Shown: in pieces, positions 1-9,101 of the stretch
How the letters are laid out: every line of letters begins with the position of its first letter
Position numbering within the stretch: position 1 is the first letter of the stretch
DNA from: Rhodobacter sp.
Lineage (GTDB): Bacteria; Pseudomonadota; Alphaproteobacteria; Rhodobacterales; Rhodobacteraceae
Direction: 5' to 3'
Assembly: GCA_027489175.1 (NCBI GenBank)
Contig: JAIYAE010000027.1
Location: 1-64,000 of the forward strand
Length of the DNA stretch: 64,000 nucleotides
Notes under the pieces: model-generated
The model's database searches: none
Seen by the model: only the letters and a program-made list of their open reading frames with translations
What the model was told of the DNA's origin: nothing
Position numbers and translations under genes: made by a program

Positions 1-420
1 ACCGCCAACAACAACGCCGTTGACGCCGTTCTGTCGCAGAACGACGGCATGGCCGGTGGCGCTGCTGCGGCTCTCGCAGCTCAGGGCCTGAACGTTCCGC
101 TGGGTGGCCAGGACGGCGACCTTGCCGCGATCAACCGCGTTGCCCGTGGCACGCAGACGGTTTCGGTCTGGAAGAACGCACGTGACCTCGGCAAAGCCGC
201 TGGCGAAATCGCCGGCATGCTGGCTGACGGCACCGCGCTTGACGCCATCCCGGGTGCGTCGAAGTTCTCGGGCGGCGAGAAGGGCGTTGAAATGAATGCG
301 ATCCTTCTGAACCCGACCCCGATCACCAAGGACACGCTGAACCTGGCGATCGACGCTGGCCACATCACCAAGGAACAGGCCTGCGAAGGCGCAATGCCCG
401 ACGTCGCTGCTTGCCAGTGA
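1..420 (+). CDS. xylF: D-xylose ABC transporter substrate-binding protein, C-terminal part
   Basis: The frame is open from base 1, so the Met at base 49 is internal and the gene is cut by the window edge; about 139 C-terminal residues remain. The sequence matches the second lobe of periplasmic sugar-binding proteins of the XylF type, including the 'LSQNDGMA' and 'PLGGQDGDLAAI' stretches that line the sugar pocket. It would bind xylose in the periplasm and deliver it to XylH/XylG. It is first in the visible xyl operon, and xylH, xylG, xylB and xylA directly downstream make the xylose assignment firm. The N-terminus and signal peptide are outside the window. Confidence 0.9.
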   Translation, partial: TANNNAVDAVLSQNDGMAGGAAAALAAQGLNVPLGGQDGDLAAINRVARGTQTVSVWKNARDLGKAAGEIAGMLADGTALDAIPGASKFSGGEKGVEMNAILLNPTPITKDTLNLAIDAGHITKEQACEGAMPDVAACQ

Positions 421-435
421 TCTAGGCTGATCTTT

Positions 436-475
436 CGGCGCCGTCCGCCTTCGGGCGGCGCCGTTTTCCTTTTTG
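436..475 (+). terminator. GC-rich hairpin plus T-rich run between xylF and xylH
   Basis: A GC-rich stem-loop around a TTCG loop (CCGCC TTCG GGCGG, extended by flanking GGCGCC/CGCCG) is followed by TTTTCCTTTTT. In sugar-binding-protein operons such elements commonly attenuate read-through or protect the upstream mRNA, giving more binding protein than permease. That role is inferred here; the stem and T-run are seen directly. Confidence 0.6.
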
Positions 476-571
476 GCGGGTGGCCTTTCTCCCTTTGCCG
501 GAGTGTCGTCTTCGTCCCTTGGGCGCAGGACGCTGGCCCAGCCATACCCCTCTCTCAGGCTGGACGAGGAT

Positions 572-1963
572 ATGACGAACGCACCCCAACCCCACTCCCC
601 GCAGGTCCAGACGGAAGGCGGCTTCTCCCGCTTCCTGCGCGCCACCGAGATTGACCCCCGGCTTCTGGGCATGGTCGGCGCCCTGCTCCTGATCTGGGTC
701 GCCTTTGAGGCTTACTCCGCCTTTGTCCTTGGACGCCCCTCGCTGCTTTTGGGCGCTAGCCAGGCCGAGGCGAACGGCTTTCTGACCCCGCGCAACCTGT
801 GGAACCTGTCGGTCCAGACCGCCTATATCGGCATCATGGCCACAGGCATGGTGCTGGTCATCATCACCCGCAACATCGACCTTTCCGTCGGCTCCATCAT
901 GGGCATGGTCGGCATGTACATGGGTCTTTTGCAGGTCGAATATCTGACCCCCGCCCTCGGCCTTGGCCATCCGTCGATCTGGATCATCACCGTGGTCTTC
1001 GGCATCACGATGGGCGCGCTGATCGGGGCCTTCCAGGGTGTGCTGATCGCCTTCCTGAACATCCCGTCGTTCATCGTCACGCTAGGCGGCCTTCTCGTCT
1101 GGCGCGGCGCTGCCTTCCTTGTGGCCGGCGGCAAGACCATCGCGCCCCTTGATGACACCTTCGCCCTGATCGGCGGTGGGTCCTTCGGCGCGCTTGGCCG
1201 CACCGGCAGCTGGATCTTCGCCGTGATTGCCTGCGTCTTCGTCGTCTGGGCCTTCCTCAGCGGCCGAAAGGCCCGCACGCTGCACGGCTTTGCCCAGCGC
1301 CCCGCCTGGGCCGAGACCTTCGTGATCGGCCTCATCTGTGCGGTCATCATCGGTGCCACCGCAATGGTCAACGCCTATGTCTGGCCGCGCGGCAACATCG
1401 CCAAATACTACGAAAGCCTCGGGCAGGAACTGCCGGAATGCGCCAAGGACAACGACACGATCTATGAAGGTGTCTGCGCCACCTTCGGCCATGGCTTCGC
1501 TTATCCGGTGCTGATCCTGATCGCGGTGGCCATCTTCATGACCATCCTGATGACCCGCACGCGCTTTGGCCGCTATGTCTTCGCCATCGGTGGCAACCCC
1601 GAAGCGGCCGCCCTGTCGGGCATCAACACCCGCGCCATGACGGTGAAGATCTTCACCCTGATGGGCGGCCTGGCCGGGATCGCCGCCGTGATTGGCGCTG
1701 CCCGCCAGAACAGCGCCACCAACGCGATGGGCAACCTTGACGAACTTTACGTCATCGCCGCCGCGGTCGTTGGGGGCACCTCACTCGCCGGGGGCGTGGG
1801 CACGATCTACGGCGCGATCATTGGCGCCCTGATCCTGACCAGCTTGCAGACCGGCATGGTGCTGATCGGTTTTGGCGACGGCTCATACCAAAGGATCGTG
1901 ATTGGCGTGGCGCTCGTCCTCGCCGTCTGGCTCGACATCGTTTACCGCAAACGCATCAAGTAA
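572..1963 (+). CDS. xylH: D-xylose ABC transporter permease
   Basis: This is a polytopic inner-membrane permease of the ribose/xylose (RbsC/XylH) family that carries xylose across the membrane with XylF and XylG. The ORF track begins at 473, but the ATG at 572 follows GACGAGGAT, a good Shine-Dalgarno, and gives a 463-residue protein starting MTNAPQPH. The family EAA-like loop region 'IGGNPEAAALSGIN' and the 'NIDLSVGSIMG' segment are present. The protein is longer than the roughly 390-residue E. coli XylH because of an extra segment near residues 230-300 (two more hydrophobic stretches and a Cys-containing loop). It lies 12 bp before xylG. Confidence 0.92.
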   Translation: MTNAPQPHSPQVQTEGGFSRFLRATEIDPRLLGMVGALLLIWVAFEAYSAFVLGRPSLLLGASQAEANGFLTPRNLWNLSVQTAYIGIMATGMVLVIITRNIDLSVGSIMGMVGMYMGLLQVEYLTPALGLGHPSIWIITVVFGITMGALIGAFQGVLIAFLNIPSFIVTLGGLLVWRGAAFLVAGGKTIAPLDDTFALIGGGSFGALGRTGSWIFAVIACVFVVWAFLSGRKARTLHGFAQRPAWAETFVIGLICAVIIGATAMVNAYVWPRGNIAKYYESLGQELPECAKDNDTIYEGVCATFGHGFAYPVLILIAVAIFMTILMTRTRFGRYVFAIGGNPEAAALSGINTRAMTVKIFTLMGGLAGIAAVIGAARQNSATNAMGNLDELYVIAAAVVGGTSLAGGVGTIYGAIIGALILTSLQTGMVLIGFGDGSYQRIVIGVALVLAVWLDIVYRKRIK

Positions 1964-1975
1964 GGGGCTGACATC

Positions 1976-2737
1976 ATGGTAGACAGAACCGGAACCCCGC
2001 TGGTCGAGCTGCGCGACATCTCGATCTCGTTCGGCGGCATCAAGGCCGTCGATCACGTCACCGTCGATCTTTACCCGGGTGAGGTCGTGGGCCTTCTGGG
2101 CCACAACGGCGCCGGAAAATCGACGCTGATCAAATGCCTGTCCGGCGCCTACAAGGCCGATGCCGGGCAGATCCTGATCAACGGCCAGGAGGTTGAGATC
2201 AACAACCCCCGCGACGCCCGCGCCCAGAACATCGAGACGATCTACCAGACCCTGGCCCTGGCCGACAATCTGGACGCCGCCTCGAACCTGTTCCTCGGGC
2301 GTGAACTGGTGAACAGCCTTGGTTTCGTCGACGAGGCGAAGATGGAGGCCGAGACCCGCAAGATCATGGGCCGCCTCAACCCCAACTTCCGCAAGTTCGG
2401 CGTGCCGGTCTCGGCGCTTTCGGGCGGGCAGCGCCAGTCGGTCGCCATCGCGCGCGCGGTCTACTTCAACGCCAAGATCCTGATCATGGACGAACCCACC
2501 GCCGCCCTCGGCCCGCACGAGACACAAATGGTGTCGGAACTGATCCAGGAACTGAAGGCGCAAGGCCTTGGCATCTTCCTGATCGAACATGACATCCACA
2601 ACGTCATGAAGCTGTGCGACCGGGCAAGCGTGATGAAGAACGGTCAGCTTGTCGGCACGGTGAATGTCGATGAGGTGACCGATGAAGACATTCTTGGCAT
2701 GATCATCCTGGGCAAGAAGCCGGCACTGGCGGCCTGA
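1976..2737 (+). CDS. xylG: Xylose ABC transporter ATP-binding protein, single-domain form
   Basis: Cytoplasmic ATPase that powers the xylose importer. Walker A (GHNGAGKST, about residue 43), the ABC signature (LSGGQRQ), Walker B ([11 protein letters not shown]) and the switch His (LIEHD) are all intact. At 253 residues it carries one nucleotide-binding domain, whereas classical XylG/RbsA proteins have two fused domains of about 500 residues. Two copies would therefore be needed per transporter. ATG follows AAGGGG; the stop is one base before the xylB start, so translation is probably coupled. Symbol assigned from operon context. Confidence 0.88.
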   Translation: MVDRTGTPLVELRDISISFGGIKAVDHVTVDLYPGEVVGLLGHNGAGKSTLIKCLSGAYKADAGQILINGQEVEINNPRDARAQNIETIYQTLALADNLDAASNLFLGRELVNSLGFVDEAKMEAETRKIMGRLNPNFRKFGVPVSALSGGQRQSVAIARAVYFNAKILIMDEPTAALGPHETQMVSELIQELKAQGLGIFLIEHDIHNVMKLCDRASVMKNGQLVGTVNVDEVTDEDILGMIILGKKPALAA

Positions 2738-2738
2738 G

Positions 2739-4175
2739 ATGTATATTGGCCTTGACCTGGGCACCTCAGGCCTCAAGGGCATTCTCATCGGCGAGGATCA
2801 GACCGTCCTCGCCGAAGCGACCGCCCCCCTGACCGTGTCCCGCCCGGCTGAGGGGTGGAGCGAGCAATCCCCCTCAGACTGGATTTCCGCCGCCGAAGCC
2901 GTGCTGGACCAGCTTGCCGCCAAAGGCCTTGGCGCGGTGCGCGGCATTGGCCTTTCGGGCCACATGCATGGGGCGACCCTGCTGGACAAGGGCGACGAAG
3001 TGCTGCGCCCCTGTATTCTGTGGAACGACACCCGCAGCCATGAAGAAGCGGCTGAGCTTGACGGCGACCCGATGTTCCGCCGCCTGACCGGCAATATCGT
3101 ATTCCCCGGCTTCACCGCGCCGAAACTCCTCTGGGTCCGCCACAACGAACCCCGGATCTGGGACCGAGTGGCCAAGGTCCTCTTGCCCAAGGATTACCTG
3201 CGCCTCTGGCTGACGGGTGACCATGTTGGCGAAATGTCCGATGCCGCCGGGACCTCCTGGCTCGATACCGGCAAGCGCGACTGGTCCGATGATCTTCTGG
3301 CCGCCACCGGCCTGACCCGCGCGCAGATGCCCCGGCTTGTCGAAGGCTCTGCCGTCTCTGGTCACCTTCGCGAGGCGCTTGCCGCCCGCTGGGGCCTGCC
3401 GAAGGGCGTGGTCATCGCCGGGGGGGGCGGTGACAACGCCGCCTCTGGCGTGGGTGTCGGCGTTGTGCGGGCGGGTGAGGCGTTTGTGTCGCTGGGCACC
3501 AGCGGCGTTCTCTTTGCCGCCAACGACGGCTACCAGCCCGACCCCGCCACCGCTGTCCACACCTTCTGCCACGCTTTGCCGAACACCTGGCACCAGATGG
3601 GCGTCATCCTGGCCGCGACGGATGCGCTGAACTGGTACGCCAAGCTGACCGGCACCGACGCCGCCAAACTGACCGGCGAGCTTGGTCCCCTGCAGGCTCC
3701 GGCCAAGACCGTTTTCCTGCCCTACCTTGGTGGCGAGCGCACGCCGCTGAACTCTGCCACCGTGCGCGGGGCCTTCACCGGCCTTGAACACGCCACCGAC
3801 CGCGCCGCAGGCACCCGCGCCGTGCTGGAGGGGGTGACCTACGCCATCCGCGACAGCCGCGACGCCCTTGCCGCGACTGGCACACGGTTGGAGAACCTGC
3901 TTGCCGTTGGGGGCGGCTCACGCTCCGACTACTGGCTGAAGGCCATCGCCACCGCGCTCGACTGCCCCGTGCAACTCCCCGTTGCGGGGGACTTTGGCGG
4001 CGCTTTTGGTGCCGCCCGCCTTGGCCTGATGGCCGCCACCGGTGCGGGGGCCGAGATTGCCACCTTGCCGAAAATCGCCCGTACGGTCGACCCCGACCCC
4101 ACCCTCAAAGACGCATTCGATGCAGGCCACGCCCGCTTCCGCGCCGCCCAATCTGCCATCAAGGATCTGAAATGA
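2739..4175 (+). CDS. xylB: Xylulokinase
   Basis: FGGY-family carbohydrate kinase that phosphorylates D-xylulose to D-xylulose 5-phosphate, the entry point to the pentose phosphate pathway. The N-terminal phosphate-binding loop ([11 protein letters not shown]), the substrate region '[10 protein letters not shown]', and the C-terminal ATP-binding 'GGGSRSDYW' motif are visible. The length of 478 residues is normal for the family. It starts one base after the xylG stop and its TGA overlaps the xylA ATG (ATGA), a typical coupled-translation junction. Confidence 0.95.
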   Translation: MYIGLDLGTSGLKGILIGEDQTVLAEATAPLTVSRPAEGWSEQSPSDWISAAEAVLDQLAAKGLGAVRGIGLSGHMHGATLLDKGDEVLRPCILWNDTRSHEEAAELDGDPMFRRLTGNIVFPGFTAPKLLWVRHNEPRIWDRVAKVLLPKDYLRLWLTGDHVGEMSDAAGTSWLDTGKRDWSDDLLAATGLTRAQMPRLVEGSAVSGHLREALAARWGLPKGVVIAGGGGDNAASGVGVGVVRAGEAFVSLGTSGVLFAANDGYQPDPATAVHTFCHALPNTWHQMGVILAATDALNWYAKLTGTDAAKLTGELGPLQAPAKTVFLPYLGGERTPLNSATVRGAFTGLEHATDRAAGTRAVLEGVTYAIRDSRDALAATGTRLENLLAVGGGSRSDYWLKAIATALDCPVQLPVAGDFGGAFGAARLGLMAATGAGAEIATLPKIARTVDPDPTLKDAFDAGHARFRAAQSAIKDLK

Positions 4176-5473
4176 CAGACTTTTTCAAAGGCATCCCCGC
4201 CATCAAATACGAAGGCCCTTCGTCGACGAACGAATTCGCCTTCCGCCACTACAACCCTGATGAGGTGATCCTCGGCAAGCGGATGGAAGATCACCTCCGT
4301 TTCGCCGTTGCCTACTGGCACAGCTTTGCCTGGCCGGGGGGTGACCCCTTCGGCGGCCAGACCTTTGACCGCCCCTGGTTCGGCGACACCATGGCGCTGG
4401 CCAAGATGAAGGCCGACGTGGCGTTCGAGATGTTCGATATCCTCGGCCAGCCCTTCTACTGCTTCCACGACGCCGACATGCGCCCCGAAGGCGCGAACTT
4501 CGCGGAAAGCCTGAAGAACCTCAATGAGATCGCCGATTACCTTGGCGAAAAGCAGACCAAGCACAAAGCCAAACTCCTCTGGGGCACCGCCAACCTCTTC
4601 TCCCACCGCCGCTGGATGTCGGGCGCTGCCACCAACCCCGATCCGGACGTCTACGCCTATGCCGCCGCGACCGTGAAGGCGAACATGGACGTGACCCACC
4701 GCCTTGGCGGGCAGAACTACGTCCTCTGGGGCGGGCGTGAGGGGTATGAGACGCTTCTGAACACCGACCTGAAGGCCGAACGCGCCCATGCAGGCCGCTT
4801 CCTGCAGCAGGTGGTGGAATACAAGCACAAGATCGGCTTCAAAGGCGCGATCCTGATCGAGCCGAAGCCGCAGGAACCATCCAAGCACCAATATGACTAT
4901 GACGTCGCCACGGTCTACGGTTTCCTCAAGGAATTCGGGCTGGAGAAGGAAGTCCAGGTCAACATCGAACAGGGTCACGCCATCCTCGCCGGTCACAGCT
5001 TCGAACACGAAATCGCCACTGCCGCCGCGCTTGGCATCTTCGGCTCGATCGACATGAACCGGAACGACTACCAGTCCGGCTGGGACACCGACCAGTTCCC
5101 GAACAACCACGCCGAAAAGGCCGTGGCGTTCTACGAGATCCTGAAAGCAGGCGGCTTCACCACAGGCGGCGTGAACTTTGACGCCAAGATCCGCCGCCAG
5201 TCGCTGGACCCCGAAGACCTGATCCTCGCCCATGTCGGCGGCATGGACACCTGCGCCCGCGCCCTGAAATCCGCCGCCGCGCTGATGGAATCGGGTGAGA
5301 TGGAGGCCGCCGTCAAAGCCCGCTACGCTGGCTGGTCCGACCCCAAAGCCCAAGCGATGCTGAAAGGCAGCCTTGAGGCAGCCGCTGCCCGCGTCACCGC
5401 GGAAGGCATTGAGCCGCAACCGAAATCCGGCCGTCAGGAACGGCTGGAGAACCTCTGGAACCGCTACGTCTGA
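4172..5473 (+). CDS. xylA: Xylose isomerase
   Basis: Converts D-xylose to D-xylulose in the cytoplasm using two divalent metals. Family signatures seen are '[12 protein letters not shown]' (catalytic His), 'LIEPKPQEP', '[12 protein letters not shown]', and the C-terminal '[10 protein letters not shown]' and '[13 protein letters not shown]' metal-binding blocks. The length of 433 residues fits class II xylose isomerases. The ATG overlaps the xylB stop, and its own TGA shares a base with the next ATG (TGATG). Confidence 0.97.
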   Translation: MTDFFKGIPAIKYEGPSSTNEFAFRHYNPDEVILGKRMEDHLRFAVAYWHSFAWPGGDPFGGQTFDRPWFGDTMALAKMKADVAFEMFDILGQPFYCFHDADMRPEGANFAESLKNLNEIADYLGEKQTKHKAKLLWGTANLFSHRRWMSGAATNPDPDVYAYAAATVKANMDVTHRLGGQNYVLWGGREGYETLLNTDLKAERAHAGRFLQQVVEYKHKIGFKGAILIEPKPQEPSKHQYDYDVATVYGFLKEFGLEKEVQVNIEQGHAILAGHSFEHEIATAAALGIFGSIDMNRNDYQSGWDTDQFPNNHAEKAVAFYEILKAGGFTTGGVNFDAKIRRQSLDPEDLILAHVGGMDTCARALKSAAALMESGEMEAAVKARYAGWSDPKAQAMLKGSLEAAAARVTAEGIEPQPKSGRQERLENLWNRYV

Positions 5474-7140
5474 TGACAGAAATCGACCGCATCCTGTCCG
5501 CCCCGCCCTTTAACCTTGATGGCGCGGGGCGGGATTGGGTGCGGTCTACCCTTTCCGGCATGACCGAAGCCGCCAAGATCCGGCAGCTTTTCGTGCATAT
5601 CTGCTTCGGCACCGGGCCAGAGGTGGTTGAGCGGATCACCGCCCTCGCCCCCGCCGGGATCACCAAATTCTTCGGCCCCGACGCCACCGCCGAACTCGAC
5701 ACGCTGGACGCCCTGCGCGCCGCAGCCCCTATCCCCTACCTCATCAGCGCCGACCTTGAAGGCAGCCGGATGAGCCTGCCTTTCGGCACCGAAGTCCCCA
5801 ACCCCCTTGCCCTTGCGGCGGTGGATGATGTGCAAGCCTCCGGCACCATCGCCCGGATGATGGCCGAAGAAGCCCGCGCCGCTGGGATCAACTGGTCCTT
5901 CACCCCGGTCATCGACATCAACGCCCTCTTCCGGTCTCCCATCGTGGCCACGCGCGGCCTTGGGTCCGACCCCGCCCGCATCCGCGAACATGCCCTGGCC
6001 CATATCCGGGGCCTGCAGGCGAACGGCGTCGCCGCCACGGCCAAGCATTGGCCCGGCGAAGGCCATGACGACCGCGACCAGCATCTTGTCACCACGATCA
6101 ACCCGCTCAGCATCGCCGAGTGGGAGGTAACCCACGGCGCCCTCTATCGCGCGGCCATCGAGGCGGGCGTAGTGGCCGTGATGTCCGCCCACATCGCCTT
6201 TCCGGCCTATGTCCAGGCCCATGACCCACACGCCGGGATCGAGGCCTACCGCCCCGCCTCCGTCTCCTCCCTCCTGAACGAAACCCTGCTGAGGGGTGAG
6301 CTTGGCTTCAACGGTGTGATCGTCTCGGACGCGACGCCGATGGCCGGTTTCGGTGCCTGGGCGCATCGGGATGAGATGCTGCCAGAGGTCATCTCTTCGG
6401 GTTGTGACGTGATCCTCTTCTCCGACGAACCCGAAGCCGACATCGCAAGGATCGAGGCCGCCCTTGCCGATGGCCGCCTGACCCGCGCAAGGCTGGATGA
6501 GGCGATGATCCGCATCCTGGGGCTGAAAGCGGCTCTAACACTGCACAAAACAGGTCATCAGCCCGCTGACCGGACCAAGCTTTTCAACCCCGAGAACGCC
6601 GCGCAAGCGCAAGCCGTGACCGCCCGCGCGCCCACGCTGGTGAAAGACACCCACGGCATCCTGCCCCTCTCACCTGCCAAGCACCGCCGCGTCCTGGTCT
6701 ATTCCACCGGCATCGTCACGCCCCTGCATGGCGCTGGAATGCCGATAGCCTTCCCCGACCTGCTGCGCGATGAAGGCTTCGACGTCACGCTTTACACCCC
6801 CGAAACCCGACCCGACCCGCGCGATTTCGACCTGGTGCTTTACCTGATGGCCGAAGAGACCCTTCTAACCCGTGGTCGCATCTTCCTCGACTGGAACCGC
6901 CTGACCGGCGGCATGCATGGCGCGATGGCGCGGCATTGGCATCAGGTGCCGACGGCCCTCATCTCCTTCGGCTACCCCTATTACCTGTACGACGCGCCCC
7001 GCCTGCCTTGTGTGGTCAACGCCTATGCCACGATGGACACGATGCAGCGCGCCACGTTGGACTGCCTTCTAGGCCGCGCGCCCTTTCAGGGTCAAAGCCC
7101 GGTAGACCCGTTCTGCGGCTTGCCCGACGCGCGGTTCTGA
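5473..7140 (+). CDS. Glycoside hydrolase family 3 protein (NagZ-like catalytic domain)
   Basis: The N-terminal ~350 residues form a GH3 TIM-barrel: 'KHWPGEGHDDRDQH' corresponds to the His/Asp loop typical of the NagZ branch, and 'GVIVSDA' carries the expected Asp nucleophile. Residues ~370-555 resemble the GH3 alpha/beta C-terminal domain, so this is larger than a plain NagZ (~340 residues). No signal peptide is visible, which suggests cytoplasmic action. Its start overlaps the xylA stop, placing it in the xylose operon; release of xylose or another sugar from imported oligosaccharides is plausible, but the sequence cannot separate beta-xylosidase from N-acetylhexosaminidase activity. The 3' end overlaps the convergent YihY-family gene by 49 bp. 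Confidence 0.85.
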   Translation: MTEIDRILSAPPFNLDGAGRDWVRSTLSGMTEAAKIRQLFVHICFGTGPEVVERITALAPAGITKFFGPDATAELDTLDALRAAAPIPYLISADLEGSRMSLPFGTEVPNPLALAAVDDVQASGTIARMMAEEARAAGINWSFTPVIDINALFRSPIVATRGLGSDPARIREHALAHIRGLQANGVAATAKHWPGEGHDDRDQHLVTTINPLSIAEWEVTHGALYRAAIEAGVVAVMSAHIAFPAYVQAHDPHAGIEAYRPASVSSLLNETLLRGELGFNGVIVSDATPMAGFGAWAHRDEMLPEVISSGCDVILFSDEPEADIARIEAALADGRLTRARLDEAMIRILGLKAALTLHKTGHQPADRTKLFNPENAAQAQAVTARAPTLVKDTHGILPLSPAKHRRVLVYSTGIVTPLHGAGMPIAFPDLLRDEGFDVTLYTPETRPDPRDFDLVLYLMAEETLLTRGRIFLDWNRLTGGMHGAMARHWHQVPTALISFGYPYYLYDAPRLPCVVNAYATMDTMQRATLDCLLGRAPFQGQSPVDPFCGLPDARF

Positions 7141-7970
7141 CGGCGCACCTGCTCATCAAGCTCGGCGTTGATGGCCCCGCCCAAAAGCACGGCCCAGACC
7201 GACAGATAAAGCCACATCATCAAGATAATGACCGCGCCGATTGACCCGTAAATCGCGTTGTAGCTGTTGAAATTCGCCAGATAGACCGAAAACCCGATCG
7301 ACACGCCTGACCAGGCCAGCGCCGCCACAAGTACGCCAACCGAGATCCAGGGCGACCGGAACCCGCCTTCGACGTTCGGCCCAAAGCGATACAGGATCGA
7401 CAGGCAGGTCAACACCAGAAGGAACATCGCCCCCCAGGGCAGAACCTTGATCAGCCAGGCCTCAAACGTGCCGAAGGTGACATAGGACAAAAGGATCGGC
7501 ACCACCACGACCGTCACCAAGGCCACGAACAGCGCGCCGATCAGCGCCCCGGTCAGGATGAAATCTACCGCATAGCCCCAGACCCAGCCCCTTGGCCGCG
7601 CCCGATGCACCACGTCGAGGCCCTGGATCAGCGCCGACACCCCCGCCCGCGCCGAATAAAGCGCAATGCCCAGCGACAGAAACGTCGTCCAGCCCAGCGC
7701 CGCCTTTGGTGCGGTCACCAAACCCATCACCTGGTCATGGATCAGCGTCCTGGCTTCGGGCGGCAGGAACCGCTCGGCCACTGTCAGATAGCCGGTGATG
7801 ACATTCGGGTCCGCCACCAGCCCCCACAGCGCCACTGCCGCGCCAAGCCCGGGAAAGACGGCAAACATCGCGTAAAAGGCCACGCCCGCCGCGATCAGGC
7901 CGAAATGGCCGTCCCCAACGCGGGTTGAGACCGCCACGACGAATTGCCAGAACCAGATCAATGCCTTCAT
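7092..7970 (-). CDS. YihY/BrkB-family inner-membrane protein
   Basis: A 292-residue polytopic protein with about six hydrophobic segments and the family hallmark 'AAGVAFYAMFAVFPGL' near residue 27, plus 'NAIYGSIGAVIILMMWLY' near the end. Members were once annotated as ribonuclease BN, but that activity belongs to another gene; their real role is unsettled. The N-terminal segment (MKALIWFWQFVVAVS) is a typical start. It overlaps the last 49 bp of the GH3 gene on the other strand, so its C-terminal tail and the GH3 C-terminus constrain each other. Confidence 0.88.
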   Translation of the reverse strand: MKALIWFWQFVVAVSTRVGDGHFGLIAAGVAFYAMFAVFPGLGAAVALWGLVADPNVITGYLTVAERFLPPEARTLIHDQVMGLVTAPKAALGWTTFLSLGIALYSARAGVSALIQGLDVVHRARPRGWVWGYAVDFILTGALIGALFVALVTVVVVPILLSYVTFGTFEAWLIKVLPWGAMFLLVLTCLSILYRFGPNVEGGFRSPWISVGVLVAALAWSGVSIGFSVYLANFNSYNAIYGSIGAVIILMMWLYLSVWAVLLGGAINAELDEQVRRQNRASGKPQNGSTGL

Positions 7971-8056
7971 CCCCGCAGCATCCCCCGGATCAAGCCCCGG
8001 CGCAACTTGAAGCCACGCGCCCCGCGTGAAATGGTGACGCCAACCTGGAGGATTCC

Positions 8057-9094
8057 ATGACCTACACCCCCCGTGAAGACCGGTATGACCGGATGATCTA
8101 CCGCCGCTGCGGCCGCTCGGGCCTGCAACTGCCGGCGATCAGCCTTGGCCTGTGGCACAACTTCGGCCATGACACGCCCCATGCCACCAAACAGGCGATC
8201 TGCCGCACAGCTTTTGATCACGGCATCACCCATTTCGACCTTGCCAACAACTACGGCCCCCCTGCCGGCAGCGCCGAGGAGGCGTTTGGGGAACTCCTCC
8301 GCACCGATTTCCGTTCCCACCGGGATGAGCTTATCATCTCCTCCAAGGCCGGGTATCACATGTGGAACGGCCCCTACGGCGAATGGGGCAGCCGGAAATA
8401 CGTCATCGCCTCTTGCGATCAAAGCCTGAAGCGGATGGGTCTCGACTACGTCGATATCTTCTATTCGCACCGCTTTGACCCCGACACGCCTTTGGAAGAA
8501 ACCATGGGCGCGCTGGATCATATCGTCCGCTCTGGCCGGGCGCAGTATATCGGCATTTCCAGCTACAACAGCCAGCGCACGCGTGAGGCGGTGGCGATCC
8601 TGAAGGCCCTCGGCACGCCCCTGCTGATCCATCAGCCCAGCTACAACATCCTGAACCGCTGGGTGGAAACTGATGGGCTGAAGGAAACGCTGGATGACCT
8701 TGGCGTCGGTTCCATTGCCTTCATCCCGCTGGCGCAGGGTCTGTTGACGAACAAGTACTTGAACGGCATCCCGGCAGGCAGCCGCGCCACGCAAGGCAAG
8801 TCGCTTGACCCGGCCGTCGTGGAAAAGGCCGTGGTTTCGGTCAAGAAACTGCACGACATGGCGCAGGCGCGCGGCCAGACCCTGGCGCAGATGGCTTTGG
8901 CCTGGGTGTTGCGCCCCGGCAAGACCGGCCCCGGCATCACCAGCGCGCTGATCGGGGCGTCGAAGCCAGAACAAGTCGAAGACTGCGCCGCCGCGATCCG
9001 CAACCTGGATTTCACGGCTGCGGAACTGGCACAGATCGATGCCATCTCGGAAGAGAAAGACATCAACCTCTGGGCCAAATCCTCGTCCGACTAG
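8057..9094 (+). CDS. Aldo/keto reductase, YghZ / L-glyceraldehyde-3-phosphate reductase type
   Basis: A 345-residue NADPH-dependent oxidoreductase of the AKR superfamily (AKR14-like). The catalytic tetrad is present: Asp and Tyr in 'DLANNYGP', Lys in 'SSKAGYHMW', His in 'YSHRFDPDTP'. The N-terminal 'YRRCGRSGLQLPAISLGLWHNFG' region is characteristic of the YghZ branch, known for reducing L-glyceraldehyde 3-phosphate and methylglyoxal-like aldehydes. The ATG follows CTGGAGGATTCC, a strong ribosome site. It lies downstream of the xylose operon on the same strand but is separated from it by the YihY gene, so a link to pentose metabolism is only suggested. Confidence 0.88.
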   Translation: MTYTPREDRYDRMIYRRCGRSGLQLPAISLGLWHNFGHDTPHATKQAICRTAFDHGITHFDLANNYGPPAGSAEEAFGELLRTDFRSHRDELIISSKAGYHMWNGPYGEWGSRKYVIASCDQSLKRMGLDYVDIFYSHRFDPDTPLEETMGALDHIVRSGRAQYIGISSYNSQRTREAVAILKALGTPLLIHQPSYNILNRWVETDGLKETLDDLGVGSIAFIPLAQGLLTNKYLNGIPAGSRATQGKSLDPAVVEKAVVSVKKLHDMAQARGQTLAQMALAWVLRPGKTGPGITSALIGASKPEQVEDCAAAIRNLDFTAAELAQIDAISEEKDINLWAKSSSD

Positions 9095-9101
9095 CGGCCG
9101 G

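Noticed and set aside
3929-5419. 496-codon minus-strand ORF across xylB/xylA
   Set aside because: Runs antisense to two fully supported enzymes; composition typical of a shadow frame.
7980-8003. Second copy of the CCCCGGATCAAGTCCGGGG palindrome
   Set aside because: CCCCCGGATCAAGCCCCGG resembles the motif but lacks a complementary second arm; too degenerate to call as the same element.
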